Source of the DNA: Rhizorhabdus histidinilytica
Lineage (GTDB): Bacteria; Pseudomonadota; Alphaproteobacteria; Sphingomonadales; Sphingomonadaceae
Length of the DNA: 64,000 nt
Reading direction: 5' to 3'
NCBI RefSeq assembly: GCF_900167915.1
Contig: NZ_FUYM01000003.1
Location: 62,001-126,000 of the forward strand
The notes beneath the pieces are model-generated. The model saw nothing but the letters and a program-made list of their open reading frames with translations, was not told the origin of the DNA and made no database searches. The translations under genes were made by a program, and so were the position numbers. This document shows, piece after piece, positions 50,066 to 59,904 of this stretch. Numbering within the stretch: the first letter of the stretch is position 1; the number at the start of each line of letters is the position of its first letter.

Positions 50066-52297
50066 GTGTCGACTTTCGGGGGATTGAAATCGCTGTTGCT
50101 TCTGTCGGCCGGAACGCTTGCCTGGGTCGCCTCGGCCGCCCAGGCCCAGGAAGCACCCGCTTCCTCCGGAGGGCTCGACGACATCGTCGTCACAGCCCAG
50201 AAGAAATCGGAGCGGCTGCAAGACGTTCCACTTTCCGTTAGCGCCTTCGGCTCGGACTTCCTGACGAAGGGACGCGTCGACAATGTCGGCGAACTCTCCG
50301 CCGTCACGCCCAATTTCCGCTTCAACCAGTTCAGCGTCGGTCGCGTCGACATCTTCATCCGAGGCATCGGCTCCGACTTCGGCAGCATCGGATCCGACAA
50401 TTCGGTCGGCTCGTTCATCGACGATGTCTATGTCACCCGCGGCAGCGGCGTCGCCGCCAACATCTTCGACCTCGAGCGCGTCGAGATCATCCGCGGGCCG
50501 GCCGGCGCGCTATACGGCAAGAACACGATCGGCGGCGCGATCAACTTCATCACCAACAAGCCTTCGCAGAAGGAAGATGCCCAGCTGCGGATCGACGTCG
50601 GCAATTACCGCTTCCTGAGCGCGGCAGGCTTCATCAACGCCCCGCTCACCGACACCATTGCAGGCCGCCTCGCCTTCTCCGCACAGGGCCGCAATGGCTA
50701 CGCGTTCAACACCTTCACCGGCCATGACGTGGAGAACGACAATAACCTCAACGTCCGCGGCTCGATTCTGGCCGACGACGGAGGTTCGCTCCGCGTTCTG
50801 CTGACCGGCGACTTCGGCCGTCGACGCGCCACCGGCGGCTGGCGTCACCAACAGCCCGTCACTCCGCGCAACCTCCCCTTCGTCAGCCCCGACCCGCGCC
50901 GCGGCGCGAGCAATGACGATGGCCGGCAGACCGCCGACAATGCGGGCATCTCGCTGCGGCTGGACTATGAATCGAGCATCGGCGACCTGACCTCGATCTC
51001 GGCCTATCGCTATAACGCTTATTCCTACCTGGAGAACGTGTCGGGCTTCTATGTCAGCCTGACCAATCCGCCCCGGCCCGATCTCGCCAAGCCCAACCCC
51101 GACCTGCTCTTCTTCAACGACGTGAATGAGAAGTCGCGGGCCTGGTCGCAGGAATTCCGCCTGGCCAACAAGGCGTTCGACGACAAGCTGGAATATACGA
51201 TAGGCGTCTACGGCCTGCTCGAGAAGGCCAAGCTGTTCGATAGCACCCGCTTCATCTTCCCCGATCTGAACAACTTCGTCGGCGGCGAGACCGGCGACAT
51301 GGACCAGACGGTGAAGACCTTCTCGGCCTTCGCCGAGGCGACCTACCATCCGGTCAGCACGATCGACATCACCGCCGGTCTGCGCTGGAGCCACGACGAC
51401 AAGGACTTCAAGATCACCAAGGGCGGCATTCCGACCACCCGAGTCTATAATACTCCGACCGGCGCGGGTTTCACCGTCGGGCGGGATGCATCCTGGTCGG
51501 CCTTCACCCCGCGCGTGTCGGTGAAATGGCACCCGACCTCGACGCAAACCTATTATGCCGCGGTATCACGCGGCTATAAGAGCGGCGCGTTCGACGGCTC
51601 GCGTGCGACCAGCCCGCAGGCCGCCCAGACGCCCGTCGATCCCGAATTTGCGTGGAATTACGAGATCGGTGCGAAAACCGAATGGTTCGACCGCCGCCTC
51701 CGCCTGAACCTGACGGCCTTCTACACCGACTATACCGACCTTCAGACGCAGCAGCTGCTGCTGATCGACCCCGCCATCCCGCCGCAGCGCATCCTGGTGA
51801 ACGCCGGCAAGGTGGTATCGAAGGGCATTGAGGTCGAAGCCTCGCTCGCGGTCGCCGGCCCGTTCCGCATCGACGCGAATTACGGCTATCTCCATTCGCG
51901 CTTCGCATCGGACCTGATCGTCAACAATGTGAACCTGAAAGGCTTCCACACCCGCCGCTCGCCCGAGCACCAGGGCAGCATCTCGCTGAACATGGACCAG
52001 GAATTCGCTTCCGGTGCGCGACTGACCGGCCGGGCTTCCTATGAATATACCTCGTCCTTCTTCTTCGACAACAACAACAGCCCGGTGACCAGGGTCCATT
52101 CCTATGAGCTGGTGAACGCCAACCTGGACTTCACGCCGGCGGGCAGCAGCTGGACCTTCTCGCTCTGGGGCAAGAATTTGACCGACGAGCTGTATGTTCG
52201 GCACACCACCGCAGTGTTCAACACGGGCTACGTCCTTTACGGCGCGCCTCGTACCTACGGCGTCGCGGTCACATGGAAGATGGGAGGCGGCCGCTAA
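50066..52297 (+). CDS. TonB-dependent outer-membrane receptor of the catabolic block
   Basis: A 743-residue receptor with a signal peptide (MSTFGGLKSLLLLSAGTLAW, cleavage near AAQAQE), TonB-box-like DDIVVTAQKK, plug (LERVEIIRGPAGALYGKN) and barrel. The GTG at 50066 has AAAAGGGGAA upstream. It is the first gene of an operon with an exported esterase-like protein 12 bp downstream and a serine hydrolase, behind two LacI-type operators. It is the likely outer-membrane entry route for the substrate of this regulon. Confidence 0.92.
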   Translation: MSTFGGLKSLLLLSAGTLAWVASAAQAQEAPASSGGLDDIVVTAQKKSERLQDVPLSVSAFGSDFLTKGRVDNVGELSAVTPNFRFNQFSVGRVDIFIRGIGSDFGSIGSDNSVGSFIDDVYVTRGSGVAANIFDLERVEIIRGPAGALYGKNTIGGAINFITNKPSQKEDAQLRIDVGNYRFLSAAGFINAPLTDTIAGRLAFSAQGRNGYAFNTFTGHDVENDNNLNVRGSILADDGGSLRVLLTGDFGRRRATGGWRHQQPVTPRNLPFVSPDPRRGASNDDGRQTADNAGISLRLDYESSIGDLTSISAYRYNAYSYLENVSGFYVSLTNPPRPDLAKPNPDLLFFNDVNEKSRAWSQEFRLANKAFDDKLEYTIGVYGLLEKAKLFDSTRFIFPDLNNFVGGETGDMDQTVKTFSAFAEATYHPVSTIDITAGLRWSHDDKDFKITKGGIPTTRVYNTPTGAGFTVGRDASWSAFTPRVSVKWHPTSTQTYYAAVSRGYKSGAFDGSRATSPQAAQTPVDPEFAWNYEIGAKTEWFDRRLRLNLTAFYTDYTDLQTQQLLLIDPAIPPQRILVNAGKVVSKGIEVEASLAVAGPFRIDANYGYLHSRFASDLIVNNVNLKGFHTRRSPEHQGSISLNMDQEFASGARLTGRASYEYTSSFFFDNNNSPVTRVHSYELVNANLDFTPAGSSWTFSLWGKNLTDELYVRHTTAVFNTGYVLYGAPRTYGVAVTWKMGGGR

Positions 52298-52309
52298 GGC
52301 CGGAACGAC

Positions 52310-53317
52310 ATGACGATCACGAACCTCACGGCCGGCCACCTCTTCATGCAGTGTCGTTCGGCAATGCGGAAGAACGGCCTGGGGTTCGCCCTGTCGATAG
52401 CGCTGGCGCCGATCCTGGCGGCGCCGGCGCTTCCCGCGCATGCCGCGCCTCGCACGGCGGCAACGGCGGGTATCATCCGGACGACGATCTCGTCGCTCGA
52501 CGGCCATGATGTCCCGGCCACCATCTACAAGGCGCCGGGCGGCAAGCCGGCGCCCGTGCTCATCGCCGTGCATGGCGGCGGATGGCGTGTCGGCGATGCT
52601 GGCATGTACAAGGAATGGGGTCCATTTCTCGCCGCCAAGGGCTATACGGTCGTCGCCATCGACTATCGGCTCGCCAAGCCGGGCGCCGGCAGTTGGCCAG
52701 GCGCCGCCTATGACGTGCTGGCCGCCATCGCCCATGTCCGCAGCCACGCCAAGGAACTGGGCATCGATCCGGACCGTATCGCGATGATCGGAGATTCGGC
52801 GGGCGCCCATCTGAGCGCCCTCGCGGCGCTCAATCCCGAGGGCCTGCTCGAAAAGGCGGCAAAGGACGAAGCGAAGTTCGCGTCCCATTCCGCAAGGCCC
52901 GAGGATTACAAGGTGAGGGCCGTTGTCGGCCTCTACGGGGTCTATGACCTCGCCGCCCAGTGGACCACCGACAACGCCACCCGCGTCCTTCCCGGGCGCA
53001 TCTCTGAGATATTCATGGGCCGCTCGGTCCTCGACGACCGCATGGCCTATATCGAGGCCTCGCCGATCAGCTATCTCGACAGCCGCCATCGTTCGGTTGC
53101 CTTCCTGATCGTCTATGGCGACCGGGACGACGTCGTCGATCCCGAGCGCCAATCCCGCGCCTTTGCCGCCGTCGCGCGGATGGCCGGCAACTACACCCGT
53201 TCAATCGTCCTTCCCGGCGCGGGCCATTATTGGCTCACCGAGTCTCCCACCGCCGAACATAGTTGGTCGGCCGAAGCAGCGCCGCGGATTCTCGATTTCC
53301 TGTCCGATATTCTCTGA
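52310..53317 (+). CDS. Exported alpha/beta hydrolase (BD-FAE/carboxylesterase-like)
   Basis: A 335-residue esterase-like protein. A signal peptide begins around MRKNGLGFALSIALAPILAA and ends near PAHA, so the true start may be the in-frame ATG at 52364; the ATG at 52310 would give a longer N-terminus. It has the oxyanion motif VHGGGWR, nucleophile motif IGDSAGAHLSA and a C-terminal GAGHYW histidine. Related enzymes remove feruloyl or other acyl groups from plant material. It follows the TonB receptor gene by 12 bp. Confidence 0.85.
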   Translation: MTITNLTAGHLFMQCRSAMRKNGLGFALSIALAPILAAPALPAHAAPRTAATAGIIRTTISSLDGHDVPATIYKAPGGKPAPVLIAVHGGGWRVGDAGMYKEWGPFLAAKGYTVVAIDYRLAKPGAGSWPGAAYDVLAAIAHVRSHAKELGIDPDRIAMIGDSAGAHLSALAALNPEGLLEKAAKDEAKFASHSARPEDYKVRAVVGLYGVYDLAAQWTTDNATRVLPGRISEIFMGRSVLDDRMAYIEASPISYLDSRHRSVAFLIVYGDRDDVVDPERQSRAFAAVARMAGNYTRSIVLPGAGHYWLTESPTAEHSWSAEAAPRILDFLSDIL

Positions 53318-53356
53318 GAGACGGTCCGATTGCGCCGATAGCGAAAGGAACGGCAA

Positions 53357-54673
53357 TTGGCTGGTCAGCTTCCGATGTCGCGCTTCATGAAGGGAATAGT
53401 CGCGCCAGCCATCATGCTGGCATCGATCCCCCAACCAGTGCTTGCCTATTCGCTGGGCCACTCCGATCCCAAGGCGACGGGCTTCTCGGCCGCTGGCCTC
53501 GATCGGGTGACGGATTTCTTTGAGGATGAAGTCCGGACCGGGCGTATCCCCGGCGCCATCGTCCTGATCCAGCGCAACGACAAGGCCGCCTATTTCGAAG
53601 GCTTTGGCGTCCGGGATCCCGCCACCAAGACGCCGATGACCCCGGACACGATCTTCCGCATCTATTCGATGACGAAGCCGGTGGTCTCGGTTGCCGCGAT
53701 GATGCTGGTCGAGGAAGGCAGGCTGGCCCTGGATGAACCCTTGTCCACCTACATTCCGTCCTTCGCCAATATGAAGGTCGGCGTCGAAAGAAAGGGCGTC
53801 GACGGGAAGATCGAACTGGAGTTGGTCGAGGCCGATCGGCCGATCACGATCCAGGATCTAATGCGCCATACCTCAGGCATCGTCTACGGCTTCTTTGGTG
53901 CCGATACCGTCAACAAGATGTATCTGCGCGCGGGCCTGTTCGACCCATTGACCCTCAGCAACGAAGAATATGTGGAGCGCGTCGCGAAGCTGCCGTTGCG
54001 CAACCAGCCGGGAACCACCTGGGACTACGGCTATGGCACCGACGTGCTCGGCCGCGTAGTGGAAATCGTCTCCGGGCAATCGCTCTACGGCTTCCTCAAG
54101 GACCGGCTGTTCGATCCGCTCGGCATGAACAGCACCAGCTTCTATGTCGCCGACCAGGCCAAATTCCCTATGGTCGCCGAGCCCTTTCCCAAGGATCGCT
54201 TCGTCAGCGCCACCACCGGCATGAATGATCCGCGCGAGCCCCGGAAATGGGAGTCGGCCGGTGGCGGTCTGGTTTCGACGCCGGTCGACTATCTACGCTT
54301 CGCACAAATGCTGCTTCATGGCGGCGCCCTGGACGGGAAGCGTTATCTCAGTCCCAAGACGGTCGCCTTCATGACCAGCAACCACATCGGTCCGTCGACG
54401 AACATCAAACCCAATGCAGCTACGCAGAACGCACTCATGGGCGTCGGCTACGGCTTCGGCCTGGGGTTCGCCGTGCGTACAGATCCCGGCGACAGTCCGA
54501 AGATCGGTTCTGTCGGCGAATTCTCCTGGCTGGGCTTCGCCGGCACCGAATTCTGGGTCGATCCCAAGGAGGGCATGATCGCGATCATGATGACGCAGAC
54601 CATGTCCGGGCAGCAGCGAATCCGTATGCGCCAGCGCTTTCACAATCTCGTCTACGGTGCCTTCGAGAAATAG
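53357..54673 (+). CDS. Exported serine hydrolase (class C beta-lactamase/EstB type)
   Basis: A 438-residue penicillin-binding-protein-like esterase. The SxxK motif is S104-M-T-K107 (RIYSMTKPVV); the Tyr motif is near WDYGYGTD. A signal peptide (about residues 8-30, ending VLAY) sends it to the periplasm. The TTG at 53357 has AAAGGA at good spacing; the ATG at 53375 lacks one. Relatives in catabolic loci are esterases, not beta-lactamases. It is the third gene of the TonB receptor operon, and the second of three exported esterase-type enzymes in the regulon when CocE is counted. Confidence 0.85.
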   Translation: MAGQLPMSRFMKGIVAPAIMLASIPQPVLAYSLGHSDPKATGFSAAGLDRVTDFFEDEVRTGRIPGAIVLIQRNDKAAYFEGFGVRDPATKTPMTPDTIFRIYSMTKPVVSVAAMMLVEEGRLALDEPLSTYIPSFANMKVGVERKGVDGKIELELVEADRPITIQDLMRHTSGIVYGFFGADTVNKMYLRAGLFDPLTLSNEEYVERVAKLPLRNQPGTTWDYGYGTDVLGRVVEIVSGQSLYGFLKDRLFDPLGMNSTSFYVADQAKFPMVAEPFPKDRFVSATTGMNDPREPRKWESAGGGLVSTPVDYLRFAQMLLHGGALDGKRYLSPKTVAFMTSNHIGPSTNIKPNAATQNALMGVGYGFGLGFAVRTDPGDSPKIGSVGEFSWLGFAGTEFWVDPKEGMIAIMMTQTMSGQQRIRMRQRFHNLVYGAFEK

Positions 54674-54763
54674 CGACGACGTGCCCGCCCTTTCAGGCCG
54701 GCTCAATCCTCGCGCTTGCCACCGCAATATCCGCCGATTCGAAAATCGCGATTCAACAAAAAG

Positions 54764-55228
54764 CTAGAGCGGCCGAACCAGCGCTCGGGCGGCATCGTGG
54801 ATCGCCGCGCGAATGCGGACATATGTGCCGCAACGGCAGATATTGCCCGCCATCGCCAGATCGATGTCATGATCGCCGGGCGTCGGATTTTCGCGTAGGA
54901 GCGCAACCGCGCTCATGATCTGGCCCGACTGGCAATAGCCGCATTGCGGTACATCGCGGGCGACCCAGGCCTCGCGCACCCGTTCCGCCTCGGGCCCCTC
55001 CACCCGTTCGATTGTCGTCACCTCGCCCTGCACATCTGCGACGGGGATCGAGCAGGCACGGATCGGCTGTCCTTCGATATGGACCGTGCAGGCGCCACAC
55101 ATCGCGATACCGCAGCCATATTTGGTGCCCATCAGCCCAAGCTCATCGCGTAGCACCCACAGGAGCGGCGTATCGGCTTCGGCATCGACTTCATGGACGC
55201 TGCCGTTGACCTTGATCGAATAGCTCAT
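54764..55228 (-). CDS. [2Fe-2S] subunit of a Mo hydroxylase (isoquinoline 1-oxidoreductase alpha / IorA type)
   Basis: A 154-residue protein with the two [2Fe-2S] clusters of xanthine-oxidase-type small subunits: a plant-type cluster (C39, C44, C47, C59) and a C-terminal cluster (C96, C99, C131, C133). IorA has the same size. There is no signal peptide, so it may be exported together with the twin-arginine large subunit. The matching large subunit is at 33571-35790, 19 kb away, instead of adjacent as usual. A LacI-type operator lies 41 bp upstream, shared with the divergent MFS gene. Confidence 0.9.
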   Translation of the reverse strand: MSYSIKVNGSVHEVDAEADTPLLWVLRDELGLMGTKYGCGIAMCGACTVHIEGQPIRACSIPVADVQGEVTTIERVEGPEAERVREAWVARDVPQCGYCQSGQIMSAVALLRENPTPGDHDIDLAMAGNICRCGTYVRIRAAIHDAARALVRPL

Positions 55229-55269
55229 CGTACCCTTCCAAGCCCCCGCCAACATTATGCGGATTTTTA

Positions 55270-55285
55270 TTACAAACGATTGCAA
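55270..55285. promoter_or_regulatory. LacI-type operator F, between the Fe-S subunit and MFS genes
   Basis: TTACAAACGATTGCAA is identical to operator B. On the minus strand it falls between a TTGCCA (55295-55290) and a TAATAA (55272-55267), 17 bp apart, a plausible promoter for the Fe-S subunit gene. It can serve both divergent genes. Confidence 0.72.
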
Positions 55286-55334
55286 TCCATGGCAACCATA
55301 CACTGCCCCAAGTCCGGAAGAAGGCGGTGATGCG

Positions 55335-56801
55335 ATGATTGAACAGCGGCGATGGATATTGATAGCGGCGATCTTCCTCGGGAGCTTCGTCGTCATGCTC
55401 GACGTGTCGATCGTGAACGTCGCCCTGCCGACGATCGAGCATTCGCTGAAGAGCGACATCGCCGGACTGCAATGGGTCGTAAGCGCCTACACATTGTGCC
55501 TGTCCGCCTTCCTGCTCACCGCCGGTGCCCTGGGCGACCGTTATGGACGCCGCAGGGTCTGGACGCTGGGCCTGGCCACCTTCATCATCGGCTCGGCGAT
55601 CTGCTCCTTCGCGGCCGACATGCCGGCCCTGATCGGCGGCCGCGTGGTCCAGGGGATAGGCGGCGCCCTGCTGATCCCGGGCCCGCTTTCGATCCTGTCC
55701 CGGGCTTTCCCGGATCGGGAACAACGCGCGCACGTCATCGGCGCCTGGTCGTCCTTCAGCGGCATATCGCTGATCACCGGCCCGCTGATCGGCGGCTTCC
55801 TGATCGCGCATTTCGGCTGGCACAGCATCTTCCTGATCAACCTGCCGGTTGGCTTGATCACGCTCATTCTCGGCATCATCTCGATCCCGGAAAGCGCCGA
55901 CCCCGCCCACACGTCGCTCGACCCGGTCGGGCAGGTCCTGTCCGTGCTCGGGCTCGCGGGCCTGTCCTATGGCCTGATCCGGGGCGGCGACATCGGCTGG
56001 TCGGACCCGGTCACGCTGGGGCTGCTCGGGGGCGCCCTGCTGCTGTTCGGGGTCTTCATCGCTGCCGAACGTCGAATCGAGGCACCGATGCTGCCGATCG
56101 AGCTGTTCCGCATCTCTGCTTTCCGGGCCTGCATCTTCGGCTCCTTCGTGATCGGTTTCGCGGCATTCAGCTCGCCTTTCTTCCTCTCCCTCTATTTCCA
56201 GCAGGTCCAGGGTCTGTCGGTGGCCGAGACGGGCCTGCGCCTCACCCCCCAGTTCGCGGCGCTGGCCTTGGTCTCCTCCATTTCGGGCAGGCTCGTCGCG
56301 CGCATCGGGGCCTGGCGGAATCTGTTCGTCGGGTTTCTGGGCATGACGCTGTCGCTGGGCGCGATGATCTTCTGGTCGGTCGACCTTGACTTCGTCATGA
56401 CGTTGCCCTGGTTGCTGCTACTGGGTGCCGGCATGGGCATGACCGTACCGACCACCAGCACATTGGCGATGAGCGCCGCCCCGCCGACACGCACCGGAAC
56501 CGCCTCGGCGACGATCAACGTCGCCCGCCAAGCCGGCCTTTCTGTGGGGATAGCACTGATCGGCGCGATTATGAGCACCGCCGCCATCCAGGCTCTCGCC
56601 GCACAGATTGGCTCGGCGGTGCAAGCGGCCAACCTCGTAAAGGCGCCGTCGGCCACCACCGCGATAAGCCAGGCCGCCCTGTTCGATCTTCGCCTGCGGC
56701 CTGAAGCGCTGCTAACCGGCTTCCACTGGGCGGCCGGCACCGCCTGCATCGCCGCGGCCGCCGTTGCGCTGTTCATCCCGCTGCGTGCCCGTCGAAGCTG
56801 A
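55335..56801 (+). CDS. MFS transporter, DHA2 (EmrB/QacA) type
   Basis: A 488-residue protein with about 14 transmembrane helices. The first helix holds the family motif [13 protein letters not shown], and [13 protein letters not shown] is motif A. DHA2 members are mostly drug/H+ antiporters, but some in catabolic clusters carry aromatic compounds. Control by operator F, with the Mo-hydroxylase subunit opposite, suggests that it moves the pathway substrate or a toxic intermediate. The direction of transport cannot be told from sequence. Confidence 0.9.
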   Translation: MIEQRRWILIAAIFLGSFVVMLDVSIVNVALPTIEHSLKSDIAGLQWVVSAYTLCLSAFLLTAGALGDRYGRRRVWTLGLATFIIGSAICSFAADMPALIGGRVVQGIGGALLIPGPLSILSRAFPDREQRAHVIGAWSSFSGISLITGPLIGGFLIAHFGWHSIFLINLPVGLITLILGIISIPESADPAHTSLDPVGQVLSVLGLAGLSYGLIRGGDIGWSDPVTLGLLGGALLLFGVFIAAERRIEAPMLPIELFRISAFRACIFGSFVIGFAAFSSPFFLSLYFQQVQGLSVAETGLRLTPQFAALALVSSISGRLVARIGAWRNLFVGFLGMTLSLGAMIFWSVDLDFVMTLPWLLLLGAGMGMTVPTTSTLAMSAAPPTRTGTASATINVARQAGLSVGIALIGAIMSTAAIQALAAQIGSAVQAANLVKAPSATTAISQAALFDLRLRPEALLTGFHWAAGTACIAAAAVALFIPLRARRS

Positions 56802-57005
56802 ATCCATCATCAGGGCATCGACACGGATTGGTTTTGATGACGGCAGTGCCCCTTCCAGAATGGGCATCAGCACATGAATGCGATTCTGGATCGAAGATCG
56901 ATCGTCTCAATTTCGATCGATGTTTCACCCGGAACGTTCCCGAACCCGGGAGGAGCGAGCACTTGACACGCAGCCAGCCCCTAACGGGTTGAATCTAAGA
57001 AAAAA

Positions 57006-57080
<75 letters not shown>

Positions 57081-57206
57081 ACTGCCAGCGTTCCGCGGGC
57101 ATGCCGGAGAGGTGAACTCCGGCGGTGTGGCGCGCCTATGGACAATGCTGCGGCCCACGTCAAGGCGGCTTGCCGATCATCTTTCGATAAGTCTATCGAT
57201 CGTGCG

Positions 57207-57389
57207 ATGAAGAAGGCCGAACCCCAGCCCACCAACGCCAAGTCCGCCGACGCCAACCCCGCCGACGCCCGCGCCGCGCGGCTGGCGCAGGCACTGCGCG
57301 CGAACCTCCACCGCCGCAAGGCGCAGGCTCGGGCGATCGACGATGGTGCGGGTGGCGGGCAGCACGACACCGGGAAGCCGGGTCAGTAA
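57207..57389 (+). CDS. Small conserved basic protein
   Basis: A 60-residue protein starting MKKAEPQPTNAKSADANPAD and containing RAARLAQALRANLHRRKAQA, an Arg-rich amphipathic helix. I recall similar short proteins with this helix in other sphingomonads, but not a function. The ATG at 57207 is preferred because a longer upstream frame would run through the tRNA gene. It overlaps the convergent CAP-domain gene by 7 bp. Confidence 0.7.
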   Translation: MKKAEPQPTNAKSADANPADARAARLAQALRANLHRRKAQARAIDDGAGGGQHDTGKPGQ

Positions 57390-57922
57390 GGTTTCTCGCC
57401 GATAACGTTGCCGCCCTCCAGATAGCGGCAGACCAGCACCTCGTCCTCCTCGCTCGCCGCGATCGCGCAACCGACCTCGGTCGTCGACCGCCAGATGAGT
57501 TGGGTATAATGGCCGACATCGCGCCATTGGCCGGTGGTGCTGTTGCGCGGGAACGGACCGTTGACGAAGATCTTCCGCTCGTCGACCCACAGGTTCACCA
57601 TCTGCTCGGGGGTGTAATAGCCCTTGGTCCCGCGCCAGAGATTCTCGCCCTCCTCGCCGTCGGTCGGGTCGATATAATCGGCGGTGTCGCTATGCTCCAA
57701 CCCCTCGACCTGGGCGAGCTGCCGTGCCCATTCGAGCGACTGGCGGGCGAGCTTGTCGCTCCACTTCAACGGCGGGATGCCGAGCCTCGCCCGCTCGGCA
57801 TTATGAGCGGCGAGCAGGCGCTGACTGAGGTCCTGCGGGGTCCAGAGCGGCACGGCGCCATGCGCGGCGGTGCAGGCCGCCGCGGTGAGAAGGCCCGTCA
57901 TGATCCGGCGTAGCGGCTGCAT
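57383..57922 (-). CDS. Exported CAP/SCP-domain protein
   Basis: A 179-residue protein with a signal peptide (MQPLRRIMTGLLTAAACTAA) followed by one CAP (SCP/PR-1) domain: LLAAHNAERARLGIPPLKWS, GENLWRG, and GHYTQLIWRSTTEVGCAIA. CAP proteins are secreted and in some cases bind sterols or metals or have protease-like activity; bacterial roles are unclear. The ATG at 57922 is chosen because upstream sequence lacks signal-peptide character. Confidence 0.87.
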   Translation of the reverse strand: MQPLRRIMTGLLTAAACTAAHGAVPLWTPQDLSQRLLAAHNAERARLGIPPLKWSDKLARQSLEWARQLAQVEGLEHSDTADYIDPTDGEEGENLWRGTKGYYTPEQMVNLWVDERKIFVNGPFPRNSTTGQWRDVGHYTQLIWRSTTEVGCAIAASEEDEVLVCRYLEGGNVIGEKPY

Positions 57923-58010
57923 CTCGCCCGTCGCCTGTTTCCCCTGCCCCGACGCCGAAAACCATGCCCCGGCCAGTGGCAGGCCCGACTCATCGCAACG
58001 GCGATGAACC

Positions 58011-59816
58011 TTAAGATCGGCTATCGCCGCTTTCAAGCAAGGGCGTGGTCTGCCGCCGCAGCCAGACCGCGGCGTCGCCGTCGAGTTGCGGGCCGACCAC
58101 CGCGCGCACCTGGGCATGATAGGCATCGATCCAGGCGATCTCGCCCGCATCGAGCATCGAGGTATCGATCAGCGCGCGCTCATAGGGTGCGAAGGTCAGC
58201 GTCTCGAAGCCGAGCATCTCCTTCTCCGCCCCCTCGATCGCCATCGGCACCGTGAGGATCAGATTCTCGATCCGGATGCCATATTCGCCGGCCTTGTAAT
58301 AGCCGGGCTCGTTCGAGAGGATCATGCCGGGCTGGAGCGGCTCGTCGCCGCCGCCGAAGGTGGCGATCCGCTGCGGCCCCTCGTGCACCGACAGATAGGC
58401 GCCGACGCCGTGGCCGGTACCGTGCGCATAGTCGAGCCCCGCCGCCCACAGATATTGCCGCGCGAGGATGTCGAGCTGCCCGCCACGCGTCCCATGAGGG
58501 AAAACCGCGCGGGCGATCGCGACATGGCCCTTGAGCACACGAGTATAGCGGTCGCGCATCTCCTGTGTCGGCGTGCCGATCGCGACGGTGCGGGTCACGT
58601 CGGTGGTGCCGTCCTGATATTGCCCGCCCGAATCGACCAGATAGAGCGAATTGGGCTCCAGCACCCGCTTGGTCTCGTCGCTGGCGCGGTAATGGACGAC
58701 CGCACCGTTGGGCCCGGCGCCGGAGATGGTGTCGAACGACAGATCCTTGAGCAGGCCGCCTTCGGCGCGCAACGCCTGCAGCTTGTCGGAGGCCTGGATC
58801 TCGTCGAGTCCGCCCTTGGGCGCCTCGACCGACAGCCAGTGGAGGAAGCGGCTGAGCGCCGCCCCGTCGCGCGCCTGCGCGGCCTTGTGCCCGGCGATCT
58901 CGACCGGGTTCTTGATCGCCTTGGGCAGGACGACCGGATCGCGTTCCTCGATCAGCCGGGCACCGCCGGCCTCCAGCGCCTCGAAGATCGCCGCGACAGC
59001 CCGTTCGGGATCGGCGGCGACGGTCTTGCCGTCGAGCGCCCTGAGCGCGGATTCGAACGCGGCGCGATCGTGCAGCCGCACCCCATTGCCGAGATGCGCG
59101 CGCACCGCGTCGTCGATCTTGTCGGGGGCGACATAGAGGTCGGCGGTCGCGTCGTCATGGACGACGGCATAGGCCAGCGCCACCGGCGTCCGGTCGACGT
59201 CCTGGCCGCGAATGTTGAATGCCCAGGCGATCGAATCGAGCGCGGAGAGCACCGCCGCGTCGGCACCCTTCGCGGTCAGCCAGTCGGCGATGTCGGCGCG
59301 CTTGGCGGCCGAGGACTTGCCGGTCAGCTCGTCGGGCTGCACCACCAGCCGAGCCTTGGACGGCGCCGGCCGGTCGGGCCAGATGGCGTCGACCGGATTG
59401 GTGTCGACCGCGACCAGCTCGGCGCCCTTCGCCGCAAGCGCCTTGCGCGCCGCCGTCACCCAGCCCTTGGTGTGCAGCCAGGGATCATAGCCGATCCGCC
59501 CGCCGCCGGGGGCGTGCTCCTCCAGCCAGGCGGCAACGCTGGTCTGCGGCACCGACTGGTAGCTCCAATGCTTGCCGTCGACCTGCTCGCGCACCTGCAG
59601 CGTGTAGCGCCCGTCGACGAAGATCGCCGCCTCGGCCGGCAGCACGACCGCCGAGCCGGCCGACCCCTGGAAGCCGGTCAGCCAGGCGAGCCGCTGCGCA
59701 TAGGCGCCGACATATTCGCTCATATGCTCGTCGGTCAGCGGCACGACGAAACCGTCCAGCTTCCGGCGCGCCAGTTCCTCGCGGAGCGCCTTGAGCCGAT
59801 CTTCATGGGTGGACAT
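58011..59816 (-). CDS. pepP: Xaa-Pro aminopeptidase family M24B (PepP-like)
   Basis: A 601-residue aminopeptidase P. It has two creatinase-N domains (about residues 1-300) and a C-terminal M24 metallopeptidase. Metal ligands are visible: Asp pair in LVDSGGQYQDGTTDVTRT, His in HGTGHGVGAYLSVHEGP, and Glu in LSNEPGYYKAGEYGIRIENL. It removes an N-terminal residue preceding proline. The ATG at 59816 (MSTHEDRL) is chosen over a longer frame. It probably lies outside the upstream hemB operon, from which it is separated by 88 bp. Confidence 0.92.
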   Translation of the reverse strand: MSTHEDRLKALREELARRKLDGFVVPLTDEHMSEYVGAYAQRLAWLTGFQGSAGSAVVLPAEAAIFVDGRYTLQVREQVDGKHWSYQSVPQTSVAAWLEEHAPGGGRIGYDPWLHTKGWVTAARKALAAKGAELVAVDTNPVDAIWPDRPAPSKARLVVQPDELTGKSSAAKRADIADWLTAKGADAAVLSALDSIAWAFNIRGQDVDRTPVALAYAVVHDDATADLYVAPDKIDDAVRAHLGNGVRLHDRAAFESALRALDGKTVAADPERAVAAIFEALEAGGARLIEERDPVVLPKAIKNPVEIAGHKAAQARDGAALSRFLHWLSVEAPKGGLDEIQASDKLQALRAEGGLLKDLSFDTISGAGPNGAVVHYRASDETKRVLEPNSLYLVDSGGQYQDGTTDVTRTVAIGTPTQEMRDRYTRVLKGHVAIARAVFPHGTRGGQLDILARQYLWAAGLDYAHGTGHGVGAYLSVHEGPQRIATFGGGDEPLQPGMILSNEPGYYKAGEYGIRIENLILTVPMAIEGAEKEMLGFETLTFAPYERALIDTSMLDAGEIAWIDAYHAQVRAVVGPQLDGDAAVWLRRQTTPLLESGDSRS

Positions 59817-59904
59817 GGAATGGGACCTCGATGCGGATATGCGGCCAAGATAGGCGCGGGCGATGGTGGCGGCAACGCCTTCCCCCTTCCCGCCGGGGAC
59901 GGCG

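Noticed and set aside
53357-54673. Antibiotic-resistance beta-lactamase
   Set aside because: The SxxK motif and length fit EstB-type esterases, and the gene lies in a catabolic operon behind a TonB receptor gene.
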